Position numbers and translations under genes: made by a program. From assembly GCA_964019425.1 (NCBI GenBank), contig OZ025797.1, forward strand, positions 1,085,777 to 1,149,776: a stretch of DNA of 64,000 nucleotides. Direction: 5' to 3'. Source of the DNA: Flectonema sp. DT1601. Lineage: Eukaryota > Euglenozoa > Diplonemea > Diplonemida > Diplonemidae. Positions 1-9,707 of this stretch are shown here, piece by piece (the first letter of the stretch is position 1; the number at the start of each line of letters is the position of its first letter). The notes under the pieces are model-generated. The model worked only from the letters and a program-made list of their open reading frames with translations. It had not been told where the DNA came from and ran no database searches.

Positions 1-355
1 GTTGCTGTCTTACTTTTAACACCCAAATTGGTGATGTCACGGCAGCTGTAACAATTCCACTTATGAAACCTTTTGCTGTTGGATATTTGACTCCGAGGTG
101 TTCAAGGCCGTAGTATGTTCCGAGTTTTATTGTTGGAGATAACGCATGTCCGACCACTGTCATAATTGAACCCAACTGAGCTCCTCGTATTCCTTCTCGA
201 GCTATTAGCGTTGATGCATAAACTGGAACGTGGGGTTGCATTCTACTTTGCCTTCTCGTTTTCACAACATCCAATGGGTTCGTTAGCAAGATCGGAATAA
301 TGCTAGCAGAAACGGTAATAGCTGCATGGTTGATGCAACCCAGTCCTTCTCGCAT
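1..355 (-). CDS. Mitochondrial carrier family (SLC25-like) protein, 3' part cut by window edge
   Basis: Translating the minus strand from an ATG at 353-355 gives about 118 residues that run off the window start. Two carrier signatures of the P-x-[DE]-x-x-[KR]-x-[KR] type are visible: NPLDVVKTRRQ about 30 residues from the start, and SPIWVLKVRQQ at the window edge, where the second has Trp in place of the acidic residue. Family knowledge: these are six-helix inner-membrane metabolite transporters built from three repeats of about 100 residues. Only the first repeat and the start of the second are present. The substrate cannot be inferred. An acceptor-like TTTCACAG lies about 16 nt upstream of the ATG, so a 5'-UTR intron is possible. 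The very short N-terminus before the first helix suits a carrier starting here. Confidence 0.8.
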   Translation of the reverse strand, partial: MREGLGCINHAAITVSASIIPILLTNPLDVVKTRRQSRMQPHVPVYASTLIAREGIRGAQLGSIMTVVGHALSPTIKLGTYYGLEHLGVKYPTAKGFISGIVTAAVTSPIWVLKVRQQ

Positions 356-1216
356 GCAACTACGTGAGGGACTGTGAAAGAAGAAAATATATAATTGAAT
401 AAACACAAATAAAACATTACTTCTCTCAGTTAGCGGACATCACTCACCTTAAAATATAAATTAACTAATAAAACACAACAACAACATGTCAAAGAAATCT
501 ACACTACCTCCTTTGGTTGGTGTTTCATATTGTAACAAGATTGCCAGTTATTTTATTTTATTTTTTTTTTTTTATTTTTTTTTTTTGTTCAGTTGTTTTT
601 TTTTTTGTCCACAATTTTTTTTTTTTTCCCCTTACTAACCCCACTTTTTTTTTATGTCTTTTTTTTTTTTTTTTTGCCCCATACTCTCTAAGCTCCGCAC
701 AGAATCAACAAAGCATTCCATTTGGGAGCACTTTGGGTCAACACAACAAAAAAAAAAAAAACGTCAAATCAGGAAAAAAAAAGGTGGGGAAATGGGGGTG
801 TTAAGTGGAAAGGAGAAAAATTTAAAAAAAAAAATAAATTGGGGAAAATGGGAGGATGAATATTATGTTAATAAGAAAGAGACTATCTCTAAGTTACGAA
901 GGGTCTGCTTGCACAGACCAACACTAGATGTTAATTGACACTACCGGCACAGATGTAAACAAAGTAATGCTGCTATTCTAGAGGGCAGTGTTAGTTTGTG
1001 TTTCAGTTTGTGTTTTTTTTTCTTTTTTCTTGCACCTGTTTTCTTCTTCATTATTTCATTTGTTTTTTTTTTCAAATAAATTCGCCAACTCCCAGTTTTT
1101 TTTTTTGTTTTTTTTGTTTTATTAGTATCTATCTACTCACGAAAACCAGGCAGAAAAATGGGGAATTTTACTTTTAAAAAAAGAAAAACAAGAGAAAAAA
1201 AGATAAACTAAAAGAT
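356..1216. other. Intergenic, T-rich homopolymer stretch
   Basis: The stretch separates the carrier start from the RPT2 stop. It contains many T runs of 8-16 nt and a few A runs. The ORFs here are Phe/Lys-rich by-products of those runs. No tRNA, conserved coding frame or clear promoter was seen, although it must hold the carrier 5' UTR/promoter and the RPT2 3' UTR. Confidence 0.7.
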
Positions 1217-2601
1217 CTAAAGATAAAGTCCAGCAGGAGCGCCTTGATCCTTCTTATATAAGACATTTTCTTTACCCTTTACAAAGTCTTCGTGGCAGAC
1301 TTTCATACGGCGATCACGGAGAGCGATAAGACCTGCTTCTGTGCACATTGCCTTGATATCGGCTCCACTCATTTGGTCTTTTGAGTAAACGAATTCTTCT
1401 AATCGAACATCAGTTGCGAGGTTCATCTTTCCTGTATGGATTTCAAAGATCATTCTCTTTGTTTTTTCACCTGGCAGAGGAAATTCAATTTTCCTATCAA
1501 TTCTCCCTGGTCTGATTAGAGCCGGGTCTAAAGAATCAATTCTGTTAGTGGCCATAATCACTTTCACTTCAGAGTGAGATTCAAACCCGTCTAACTGAGT
1601 CAATAATTCCAACATAGTTCTTTGGATTTCCTTCTCTCCAGATGAAGACGTGTCGTATCTTTTTGTTCCGATTGCGTCAATTTCATCGATGAAAACGATT
1701 GATGGGGAGCACTCTTCCGCTACTCGAAAGACTTCCCTCACTAACTTTGGACCCTCACCGAGGTATTTTTGAATAAATTCAGACCCAACAACTCTCAAAA
1801 AGGTAGCGCTAGTTTGATTTGCTACTGCCTTAGCTAATAAAGTCTTTCCAGTACCTGGTTCACCATAAAGGATAACACCCTTTGGAGGTTTAATTCCGAT
1901 ACTTTCATAAAGCTCAGGATGGGTGAGAGGGAATTCAACAGCTTCCTTGATCTCCTGGATTTGTGTTTCAAGACCACCTATATCAGCGTACGACTCGAGA
2001 GGAGCTTTTTCAACTTTCATAACGTCAACGAGTGGGTCGACTTCATGTTCTAAGATTCCAACCACCGCATGTGTTCTGTTTGTTAATAATAAAGAACACG
2101 AAGGCTGTAGAAGTTCCTTATCGACAAATGATAAAACTGGAACATAGTACTCTCCTTGAATACTAACAATCGCGTGGTTGTCGTCAATCATTTCTTCAAG
2201 AGTTCCAACCTGAAGAGGCATTCCTCTCATGTCCTCAACCTTTTGAAGTTCTTCTTCCATAGATGATGGAGGATTAGGTCTGTCCATGCAGGACTTTATG
2301 AACTCCTCTTCCATTAGTAAGAAATCTTTTACTCTTTCTAATCGAAGTCGTCTGAGTTTACATTTTGTTACTGGTCTGACTGTAGGCATTCTCTGGGAGG
2401 CATCTGGTCCCTTCTTACGCTTCCTGTTGGTAGGTAGTGTTGTGGTTTGTGATTGTTACGTCATTCAAATTATCTAAAAATTACATACTTCTTTCCAACA
2501 GTCGGTGCTGGTGGCGGTTCCCACTTCTTTTTCTCTTCTTTCTTTCCTCCCTGTTCACCGCCCTGACCTGTTCCAGGTCCTCCCCCCTGTTGGTTACCCA
2601 T
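1217..2601 (-). CDS. RPT2: 26S proteasome regulatory subunit 4 homologue (Rpt2/PSMC1), AAA ATPase, two exons
   Basis: The CDS is complement(join(1217..2423,2489..2601)), 439 aa, matching the usual length of about 440. Exon 1 begins MGNQQGGG, keeping the Met-Gly N-myristoylation signal typical of Rpt2; exon 2 continues KRKKGPDAS. Next come the coiled-coil/OB region, Walker A (GEPGTGKT), Walker B/DEID ([14 protein letters not shown]), the sensor MATNR, the arginine-finger segment [11 protein letters not shown], and a C-terminal LYL tail of the HbYX type that docks into the 20S alpha ring. Role, from the family: one of six ATPases of the 19S base that unfold substrates and gate the 20S core. Nothing in the protein looks degenerate. 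The longest single-exon ORF starts at an internal Met and misses the N-terminus. The stop is TAG. Confidence 0.97.
2424..2488 (-). other. 65-nt spliceosomal intron in RPT2
   Basis: On the minus strand the donor is GTATGT and the acceptor is CCAACAG. Removing 65 nt joins ...VGK to KRKKGPD... in frame, which restores the conserved Rpt2 N-terminus. It is the only coding intron I could place in the window. Confidence 0.9.
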
Positions 2602-2884
2602 TCTGTGCTTCTCCTGTAATGGTTAACGTGATATGGGTATTGATAAAGCACTTGATATAGTGATGTTGTGTTGTTGTTCAAGTCAAAAGTAATTATGTGA
2701 ATGAATCCTGTTTGAAATATTAAAAATAAAATCAAACAAAACACATTTAATCAGAATATTTGTTCACTATAACTTTTCTTATTTACTTGTAATTGCTGGT
2801 TCAGTGTTGGTTTTCTTTTTTTGTTCTTTTTTCTATTTATTTTTTTTTTTTCTTTCTTTTTTTGTTCTTTCTTCTTTCAAAAGT

Positions 2885-2917
<33 letters not shown>

Positions 2918-3199
2918 AAATAAGTGATACAGGCCGCTATCAGCGATAGTTTTTTTTTTTGTCGGTTGTTTGAGCATATTTATAATGATATAAATATAAG
3001 CATTGTATCAAAAGTTTACTAAAATAAACAATTAGTAATTTATGATACATGTTGACTAAAGGTAATGTTAGTATTGGTAAACACTCTGCAAATGTCGTAA
3101 AAAAACTCTAAATTATAATCAATCAATGGGGAATGACATGTACAGGCTAAGCGCTAACACATTCAACAGGCTGGAATGTGTAGACAGAACCACGCCTAA
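2602..3199. other. Intergenic between RPT2 and an unknown gene
   Basis: It includes the RPT2 5' UTR. On the minus strand an acceptor-like CATTACAG lies 12 nt upstream of the RPT2 ATG. Long T runs occupy 2830-2915. A short palindromic repeat is at 3004-3049. No gene was recognised. Confidence 0.6.
3004..3049. repeat. Short repeat with TGTATCA/TGATACA inverted ends, copy 1
   Basis: The segment starts TGTATCA and ends TGATACA, which are inverted repeats of each other. Its right half shares an exact 22-bp core (ACAATTAGTAATTTATGATACA) with a second copy at 15145-15184. Both copies are preceded by a TATAAATATAA-like AT-rich stretch. It may be a tiny non-autonomous element or a dispersed palindrome. 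Confidence 0.55.
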
Positions 3200-3763
3200 C
3201 TAGGATATAAGGCAGGCGCAGAATTTATTTTCAAGGTCAAGGTGTGAACAGGGTTCTGTGCGATGAGATTTATTCGGAGAAACGACCATCTGCGGAATGG
3301 AGTCTTCCCTTTGAAGGTATTCCTCTGAACGAGGTGCTGGTGACATGGCGCTTCGTGGTCGGTTTGGAATATGACGAAAAGCCACTTCAATCTGTAAAGT
3401 TGTTCCTTTCATCATTGAGACTCTACCTCGACGTCGTTGTTTACAATATTTGGTTAAGGATATTGACTTTTCTACTTGTTGGCAATCTGATGTCAGCATG
3501 AATGTTATTGTTACTGGATGATCAAGTACCCCATCTCTAGACACTCCAGCAACAATCATAAATTCACCCAACGATGTTAATGAACACCTGTTGTTATGCC
3601 AGACGGATAATCTGTAATCACTTCCATCCATTTTTAGTACAGAAATAGTTATCGTCACCAGCCCTTCTTGACCAGACCAACTTCCTGCATCACTAACACT
3701 GTAGCTGCCAATACTCTCAGCGTCGCTCAGGATTGCTTCGACTAATTCATCGTCTGTGAGCAT
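3200..3763 (-). CDS. Unknown 187-aa protein
   Basis: The frame is complete, with an in-frame TGA just upstream of the ATG, so this Met is the first possible start. I do not recognise the family. The first half (residues about 1-110) is acidic, then alternates beta-like segments (LVTITISVLKM, YRLSVWHNN, VTITFMLTS), suggesting a small beta-rich domain. The second half is basic and Ser/Pro-rich and ends in CACLIS. No signal peptide, membrane segment or clear metal site is visible. Mixed amino-acid content, unlike the homopolymer-derived frames around it, and an acceptor-like AATGCAG about 13 nt before the ATG support a real gene. It lies between RPT2 and the MsrB cluster on the same strand. Confidence 0.6.
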   Translation of the reverse strand: MLTDDELVEAILSDAESIGSYSVSDAGSWSGQEGLVTITISVLKMDGSDYRLSVWHNNRCSLTSLGEFMIVAGVSRDGVLDHPVTITFMLTSDCQQVEKSISLTKYCKQRRRGRVSMMKGTTLQIEVAFRHIPNRPRSAMSPAPRSEEYLQREDSIPQMVVSPNKSHRTEPCSHLDLENKFCACLIS

Positions 3764-4725
3764 CCTTCACCTCCTCCTGCATTACTTTGATATTTCTGAT
3801 TCACCCCGTTTTCTCTCTTTTCAAAACTAATCTGTGTAGCGGTTGATGTGTACGTGTAACTGCGTTTAGGGGAAAAAAAGTGTTTAAAAAAGAAATTTAA
3901 GTGATGTTCTACTGATTGGTCTGTAATCACAAAGTTGCTGTTAAGAAAAAGAAAATATAATAAAAACGTGAATTAGGGGATGATGGCATCCAACTTATAT
4001 CAAAAAATGGTACTTATTAAGTTTTAGTCGACAAAAATTAAAGGGAAAAAAAAAAGAAGGGGGGGGAAATTGTTTTAATTATTATTGAAGATTGTATGAC
4101 CAATTGAAGAAAAAAGGACAGCTTGTTAGTGCCATTCACCAACGGAAGAAGAGAAGGGGAAAAAGATAACACCAAGCTCCAAACACAGTCATCTACTACA
4201 CTGTCTTCACAGGTGTCTGTTTAGAACATTTTACAAACCAAAATCTTTTTTTTTTTTTTTTTTTTAAATCCCCTTCCCCAGAATTATGTCATTTTTCATC
4301 GTCGTAAAAGTCAACTTCCTTACAACAATAAAAGGGGAAAAAAAAATATATAAGACGAAGATATATTAAAAAACGTATGGTTCTTTATGGAAATCTTCTT
4401 TTTTTTAAGATGCCCTAAAAAAGGCTTATCTCAACTATATCATCGCTCTCAGAAGTGCGGCTGCCTAAAACACGGACCAAGAAGTCTAACACGTGTGCAA
4501 GGTTTGGATCGACAACATAAAAAAGGTTTTTTTTTGTTTTTTTGCCCCTTCTTTTTGTTGTCGAAATCTGAAAAATTAGAAGAAAAAAAAAGAAAAAATA
4601 ATGTATGAATTATAGGAAGTCAGTAAAAAATAAAAAAAATACATAAAAAAATACCAATCTGGTCCTTATCGACTGATCACATGTGCATTCTGTCAAAGAC
4701 AGCTGCAGTACCGAAGGAGAATCTT
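3764..4725. other. Intergenic, homopolymer-rich
   Basis: A-rich and T-rich runs alternate, for example a T run at 4245-4264. Translated frames are short and composition-driven. No gene was recognised. The 3' UTR of the first MsrB gene falls in its lower-coordinate side. Confidence 0.6.
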
Positions 4726-4743
4726 GTCGCTCTTCGGAGCGAC
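4726..4743 (-). other. Perfect 7-bp hairpin just after the MsrB stop codon
   Basis: GTCGCTC and GAGCGAC flank a 4-nt loop (TTCG on plus, CGAA on minus). The hairpin begins 7 nt beyond the stop codon of the MsrB gene at 4751-5185 and so lies in its 3' UTR. It could be a 3'-processing or stability element. It is far too short for a SECIS element and the enzyme uses Cys. Confidence 0.6.
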
Positions 4744-4750
4744 TAGAAGC

Positions 4751-5185
4751 CTACTTCGCAAAAGTAACTTCAGCAATATTAGGACCTTGTGTATCGCGGT
4801 ATTTAATGGAAGATGAGTTTACACAATGACGTTCATTAGTACTACAGAGACCCTCTCCAATGAATGCATGGCCAAGATGGCCATCACATGAAGCGCAGAG
4901 GATTTCCGTACGAACCATTCCAGCTGAAGAATCTTGTTTGATAGCAATTGATCCTTTGTATCCTTTATCAAATGCTGGCCATCCACAAGAAACTTTAAAC
5001 TTTGAAGAAGCACTGTATAATGGAGTTCCACATCCTCTGCATTCAAAATGTCCTTCTTTTGGCATTGTCTTAGTGTACTCTCCAGAGTGTGCCATGTCTG
5101 TGTCAGCTTTGCGCAGTACACGATATTCCTTACTGGTTAGTTGCTTCTTCCATTCCTCGTCGGTTTTCTCAACTCTTTTTGTCAT
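4751..5185 (-). CDS. msrB: Peptide-methionine (R)-S-oxide reductase MsrB, copy 1
   Basis: It reduces methionine-R-sulfoxide in proteins or as the free amino acid, normally using thioredoxin. The whole fold is present: zinc ligands as two CxxC pairs (CRGC and CASC), the CGWPAF motif with the usual resolving Cys, the HLGH motif, and the catalytic Cys in ERHCVNSSS. Starting at MTKRVEK gives 144 aa, a typical single-domain MsrB. The frame is open further to 5239, but an acceptor-like GCTTACAG ends 17 nt before this ATG, so I prefer the shorter start. No targeting peptide is visible with that start, suggesting a cytosolic enzyme. It is the first of three MsrB genes on the same strand. Confidence 0.93.
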   Translation of the reverse strand: MTKRVEKTDEEWKKQLTSKEYRVLRKADTDMAHSGEYTKTMPKEGHFECRGCGTPLYSASSKFKVSCGWPAFDKGYKGSIAIKQDSSAGMVRTEILCASCDGHLGHAFIGEGLCSTNERHCVNSSSIKYRDTQGPNIAEVTFAK

Positions 5186-6147
5186 TGTTTTGTGTATGGG
5201 AACTGTAAGCATTGGGTGAGAGTTAAACAACACATACACAAGACGGTATCGCTAGTCGCATAGTTGTCCTTCCTATTGTCATAAAAGGATACTTTTATCA
5301 GAGAGTTCTTAAGACACATCGACACTAATGCCTAACCATAGTTTGCTGAGGTTTATTAATTTTTTTTTTTTTTTTTTTGCAACAAAAAATGAAAAGGGGA
5401 AGGGAAAAAAAAAAAAAAGATGGAAGAAAAAGTGAAAGTGTATCCAACAATTTAACAATGAATTGCAGCTGTATGAGTCTCAAGGACGTGCAAATGCGTA
5501 CTACCCAAGACAAGTTGAGAAAGGGAATGGTGCGAGACAAAAAGCAGAATTGCCGAAGCAGCTATCCAGCTGGCTCTTGTTGTATTTTGACATCGCAAAA
5601 GAAAAAAAGCAGACAGATTGAACATACGAGAGGAAATAATAGAAAATTAATCAGAACTTTAATCTCTTGATAAAACACAAGAGAAAACAAGTTAAATAAG
5701 AGAAAACAACATCCATAATAATAAGATTAAGCCCTTAAAGGGCCGCCAGTAACAAACGGATTATCTTTTTTTTTTCTTTTTTTTTTCCCTTTTTTTTTTT
5801 TTTGAGAAGAATTTATTTCCTTCAAGCATTGAAAGAAAAAAGAAGAAAAAAAGAAAAGTTTTTACTGGTCGTATCTTAATACGTAAATTTAAAGTTTTTT
5901 TTTTTCTTTTTTTTTTTTCCCTTTCTATTTCTCCCCTTTCATTTTTTTTTTTTTTTTTTTTAAAAATCATCATTCAGACACCTCAGCGAAAAGTAAAGAA
6001 TAATTTTGTCAAGAGAGCAACACATACAAGGCGGAAAACTATCCCTTTTTAATATTATTTATTGTTATATATAAAAAAACGGATGGAAAAAAAAAAACGA
6101 ATTGCTTAAATAAGTAAGCAAGATAAGCAATAACTAACAGTAAGCTA
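5186..6147. other. Intergenic between MsrB copies 1 and 2
   Basis: It contains long T runs (5357-5378, 5766-5804, 5895-5920, 5943-5960) and no recognisable gene. The 5'-proximal frame extension of MsrB copy 1 lies at 5186-5239. Confidence 0.6.
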
Positions 6148-6660
6148 CTATACAACAAAGGTTACTTCTGGTACTTTAGGTGGTTTTTGATCAATATAGT
6201 GAATGGAGGAAGAGTTGACGCAGTGGCGTTCATTTGTTTCAGTGTATCCCTCGCCAACGAAAACGTGGCCAATGTGACTATCGCATCCAACACAACGAAC
6301 TTCATTTCTTGACATCCCGTGAGATGAGTCTGACCTTGTTTTGATGTGACCTTTGAAACCTTTTGAAAAGGCTGGCCATCCACATCCACACTTAAACTTC
6401 GCTCTCCAACTGTATAAAGGAGTGCCACATGCCCGACATTGAAAATATCCGCTTGTAGGCATCGCCTTATTATATAATCCTGTATTTGGTCTATCAGTAC
6501 CACATTGTCTCATGACGAGGAATTCTTGCGCAGATAACATCTTTCTCCAAGTTTCGTTAGGTCTTTCACATCTTCGTGCATCCTGCTTGTATTGACCGTT
6601 AACCTTACCTCTTGGAGGTGAAAGCGTGCAAGTTACTGCTGAAGTACACGCTGATCCCAT
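6148..6660 (-). CDS. msrB: Peptide-methionine (R)-S-oxide reductase MsrB, copy 2
   Basis: 170 aa. It has zinc CxxC pairs (CRAC, CVGC), CGWPAF with the resolving Cys, HIGH in place of HLGH, and the catalytic Cys in ERHCVNSSS. An N-terminal extension of about 35 residues (MGSACTSAVTC, then PPRGKVNGQYK) is shared in part with copy 3 (PRGMIDGKYK). Copies 2 and 3 are therefore closer to each other than either is to copy 1. The extension lacks acidic residues and could be a targeting peptide, though it is not strongly amphipathic. It lies 132 bp downstream of copy 3 on the same strand, consistent with tandem duplication. Confidence 0.92.
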   Translation of the reverse strand: MGSACTSAVTCTLSPPRGKVNGQYKQDARRCERPNETWRKMLSAQEFLVMRQCGTDRPNTGLYNKAMPTSGYFQCRACGTPLYSWRAKFKCGCGWPAFSKGFKGHIKTRSDSSHGMSRNEVRCVGCDSHIGHVFVGEGYTETNERHCVNSSSIHYIDQKPPKVPEVTFVV

Positions 6661-6792
6661 CTTTTTGTTGTTGTTGTTTTGTTAAGCTGATGTAGAGATA
6701 TTAATAAAAATGTTATGAACAACACTAACCTGTGACTTGGACTTTGGGTGATGAAGTATTTCCTAAAAAGATTAAGTAAACAAACGACAAAT

Positions 6793-7311
6793 CTATTTCT
6801 GTACCGCGACAGTACCTTCCGATACTTCTGGAGGTGGTGCGTCGGTGTAGTGAATTGAAGTACTGTTGACGCAATGACGTTCGTTGGTATCACAGAGATT
6901 CTCTCCAATAAAAACATGCCCGAGATGACCATCGCAACCAGCGCATAGTATTTCTGTTCGAGGCATTGTTGGCACAGAATTATCTGCTTTTGTATTTACG
7001 TGGTTTTTATAACTTTGAGAAAATGATGGCCATCCACAAAAGCAGACAAATTTCGAACTTGCGCTGTAGAGAGGAGTACCGCAACCACTGCATTGAAAAT
7101 ATCCTGTCTTCGGTAAAAGTGTTGTATAACCAGTTTTTGAAGGGCTATCTGTGTGTCCCATTCTGAGAATTGTATATTCTTTTTCAGATAATATTGCTTT
7201 CCATTCATCGTTGGTTTTCTCAACCCGAGCAGCTGTTTGTTTGTACTTTCCATCAATCATTCCCCGTGGTGTTGATGAGACACATCTCACTAATCTGGTA
7301 ACACGAAACAT
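6793..7311 (-). CDS. msrB: Peptide-methionine (R)-S-oxide reductase MsrB, copy 3, probably mitochondrial
   Basis: 172 aa. It has zinc CxxC pairs (CSGC, CAGC), CGWPSF with the resolving Cys, HLGH, and the catalytic Cys in ERHCVNSTS. The N-terminus MFRVTRLVRCVSSTPRG is Arg-rich, has no acidic residue and carries hydrophobic spacing, which fits a mitochondrial presequence. This is inference. An acceptor-like CATTGCAG ends 5 nt before the ATG. The three copies probably divide MsrB activity between compartments. Confidence 0.93.
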   Translation of the reverse strand: MFRVTRLVRCVSSTPRGMIDGKYKQTAARVEKTNDEWKAILSEKEYTILRMGHTDSPSKTGYTTLLPKTGYFQCSGCGTPLYSASSKFVCFCGWPSFSQSYKNHVNTKADNSVPTMPRTEILCAGCDGHLGHVFIGENLCDTNERHCVNSTSIHYTDAPPPEVSEGTVAVQK

Positions 7312-7488
7312 ATAAACTGCAATGAGAATTAATATTATTTACTCAGTTCGGTATTGAAATCACTTTTTTTTATGAATCTCCAGACAGCATCCTCAACAAT
7401 AGTCGTAACACAGATCACATAATCTAACAGAGAAAGAGATAAACTCTCCTTCTTAAATAGAAATTCAAATTACAACAGAGACACACCG

Positions 7489-8334
7489 TTAATCTTTCTC
7501 AACACTGTATGTCGGAAGGGTCTTCGAAACGTTGAATAATTGTTCTCTGGGAGTCTCTTGAAGTATTTTCTCATTTCCCATAACAACTTTCCACGCACCT
7601 CTTTTGATTGATCGGTCCAATACTCCTGGAGGCCATCCACAGAAACCGTTCATGATTAGAGGGGGAGAGAATCTTTCCATTTTTATAAAAGTCACGTCGG
7701 GATCAAAAAAAAACGAACTTCCACTCTGAACATGCGGAGAGCTATATCGAGAAGCAAACTTAGAGTCGCTGTGAACTAACACTTTATGTCCACGATGACC
7801 ACAAGGACCTCCGTCAAGAGATATTTGACGACCGATTTCCGAATGTTCAAAAGTTTTCTTTTTGGCTGTTGATAAAGACTTGTTTAATATATAACCAATA
7901 ACTCCTCCAGTAGGATGACATGTCGTAATTAAAACAACGCAATTATTAAATTTAGGGCCGGCTCCAGAAGTTGCGTACATCCACATACCAGGTTTTAGTT
8001 TACTTTTTTCAACAGATGCTTTATATTGTGTCATATTTCGATAAAGATATGTCGCTTCAGGAAGGCTGTTGATGTCTACTGTTGCTGGTTGTCTGGTTGC
8101 CCAATTCTGCCACTGGGCTTTCATGGGAGCCGTTTCTTCAACAGTTTTTGATTTCCTGTCCTTACCATCTGATATGCGCTCGTATGCATTTTGAATTTCT
8201 TTAAATTTTTTTTCACAACCTCCGCTTATATCAGGATGGGTTTCTCTAACCAAACGAAGATAAGCAGACCGAACAACAGCTTTAGCAGAAAGATTGGCAA
8301 CGCCGAGTACCTTATAAGGACTTATTGGAGGCAT
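7489..8334 (-). CDS. J-domain protein fused to an AlgH/YqgE (DUF179, UPF0301) domain
   Basis: 281 aa. Residues about 5-60 form a J-domain: SPYKVLGV, then the HPD tripeptide in RETHPDISGG and a KFKEIQNAYERIS helix. This domain stimulates Hsp70 ATPases. From about residue 95 to 265 the protein matches the AlgH/YqgE family: PGMWMYAT, a central VVLITTC.....GVIGYILNKSL segment, DGGPCGHRGHKVLVHS, and GFCGWPPGVLDRSIKRGAWKV. The AlgH family is of unknown biochemical function in bacteria and plants. Only part of the usual J-domain basic helix II is visible. No transmembrane segment is seen. An acceptor-like TTTCGTAG lies 21 nt upstream of the ATG. Both halves are clearly present in one uninterrupted frame, so the fusion is not caused by a missed stop. 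Confidence 0.85.
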   Translation of the reverse strand: MPPISPYKVLGVANLSAKAVVRSAYLRLVRETHPDISGGCEKKFKEIQNAYERISDGKDRKSKTVEETAPMKAQWQNWATRQPATVDINSLPEATYLYRNMTQYKASVEKSKLKPGMWMYATSGAGPKFNNCVVLITTCHPTGGVIGYILNKSLSTAKKKTFEHSEIGRQISLDGGPCGHRGHKVLVHSDSKFASRYSSPHVQSGSSFFFDPDVTFIKMERFSPPLIMNGFCGWPPGVLDRSIKRGAWKVVMGNEKILQETPREQLFNVSKTLPTYSVEKD

Positions 8335-8447
8335 TTATTACATTTAGTAGATGGCCTACGAAAGGAAGAATACTTTTAATGATTAAGAAAAGATAATTAA
8401 CTATCCCCCCTCACAGTCCTTTGATATTATAATTAAACAAATGATTC

Positions 8448-9707
8448 TCAACAGATGATTGGACTACCTATTCTAAGTGGTGCCGACTTCTTGAGTGATT
8501 TGTATTTGTCTGAGTTGATATTTTTATCAAAAACGAAGACGGCAGCATCTAAACAAGAAAGAGGGACATGGGCAGGACCGTTTGAAAGATATGGCAACCG
8601 TGCGATACGTTTTAAGGTAATATGAGACCCTCCTCCGTGATGTTGTAGAATGTAATCAGCGAACCACGCAGCTGCGAATTCCCATGCGGACTCTTTGTTT
8701 GTTGTTGGAGGCCAAAGTAGCTCTTGATGTTCCCCAAGACGGTATTGAACTTGACGAAGAGGTAGTGGGAGTGATATGATAATACGACCACCCGGATTGG
8801 TATTCGAAATTACTTCGTCAAGCATTTCCCTAATAGAATAACATCTATCCAAAACATTTAAACACAACACGATATCATGACGATCTATATTTCTAATGGT
8901 TCCAGTCAGGTGTGTTTTAAATCCTTTCTTTCTTAAAGCTTTGCAAAGCCTCTTACTAATCTCAGTAGCCGATACAACAGTAGGCTTCAATTGATCAGAC
9001 CAGAGTTTAGTAGCTGAACCATTACCAGCGCCAACATCTAATAAGCTTTCAGTACTTCCTTTGTAGTCTGACATTAAATCAGTTATGTTATTTGGTGAAA
9101 ATTGAAATGTTTTCCCAGATGACATAATCTCAGCTGCATCATATCGATAACAACCGTAGTCAACTAGTTTACAGTAAATTTTATATCTCCAGTAAGGGAT
9201 TGGTGAATACACCGAATCTGTGATAAATATTTTGGTGTGCTCATCAGTTTTAAGCGGTTTGAAAAGAGATTCATTTTGTGAAATGCAAGATTCACACCGA
9301 CCTTCCTTTTGCTGTAATCCTGACAACTCAGGGAATGCTGAATCGATAACATATCGCAGTGTTACCGTAGCTCTCTGAGCATCTAAAGCTGGGTATAAAC
9401 TTGGCCATGGAACACCATGTTTTACTCTGACGTCCTCCAGAGTAGAGGTATTGATGTACAACTTTTCTGGTGGCCATTTTAATTTAATAAAATCAATCCT
9501 ACCACCATCCTGTGTAATATAAGTATCAACTTCCTTACTGCCATCTGCTGTCTTCGTTGTTAATATAGCACCCCTTGCTACTTCATCAGTTGGTGTCTTC
9601 TTAATATCTTCTCCTATTTCTCTAACTGTGAAGGGTTCTTCATTGGTTTCTCTATTTACTTTGACGGGAAATTGTAGGTTGAGTCGAGTTACGGTTTTTC
9701 GGATCAT
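8448..9707 (-). CDS. METTL9/DREV-like methyltransferase
   Basis: 419 aa from MIRKTVTRL; the frame is open to 9857 but the extra N-terminus is Phe-rich and looks non-coding. The C-terminal 260 residues match METTL9/DREV: SAM-binding motif I LLDVGAGNGSATKLW, TEISKRLCKALRKKGF, DIVLCLNVLDRC, PGGRIIISLPLP, RLPYLSNG, and the terminal LDAAVFVF. Known role in animals: METTL9 methylates histidine N1 in His-x-His motifs. Whether this homologue does so is inference. The N-terminal 150 residues are longer than and unlike the animal protein and begin with a basic, hydroxylated stretch that could be a mitochondrial presequence. Cysteines in CESC could bind a metal. Confidence 0.85.
   Translation of the reverse strand: MIRKTVTRLNLQFPVKVNRETNEEPFTVREIGEDIKKTPTDEVARGAILTTKTADGSKEVDTYITQDGGRIDFIKLKWPPEKLYINTSTLEDVRVKHGVPWPSLYPALDAQRATVTLRYVIDSAFPELSGLQQKEGRCESCISQNESLFKPLKTDEHTKIFITDSVYSPIPYWRYKIYCKLVDYGCYRYDAAEIMSSGKTFQFSPNNITDLMSDYKGSTESLLDVGAGNGSATKLWSDQLKPTVVSATEISKRLCKALRKKGFKTHLTGTIRNIDRHDIVLCLNVLDRCYSIREMLDEVISNTNPGGRIIISLPLPLRQVQYRLGEHQELLWPPTTNKESAWEFAAAWFADYILQHHGGGSHITLKRIARLPYLSNGPAHVPLSCLDAAVFVFDKNINSDKYKSLKKSAPLRIGSPIIC

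Noticed and set aside
4726-5185. Selenoprotein MsrB with a SECIS element
   Set aside because: The catalytic position is Cys in all three copies, there is no in-frame TGA, and the hairpin is too short and lacks the SECIS core.
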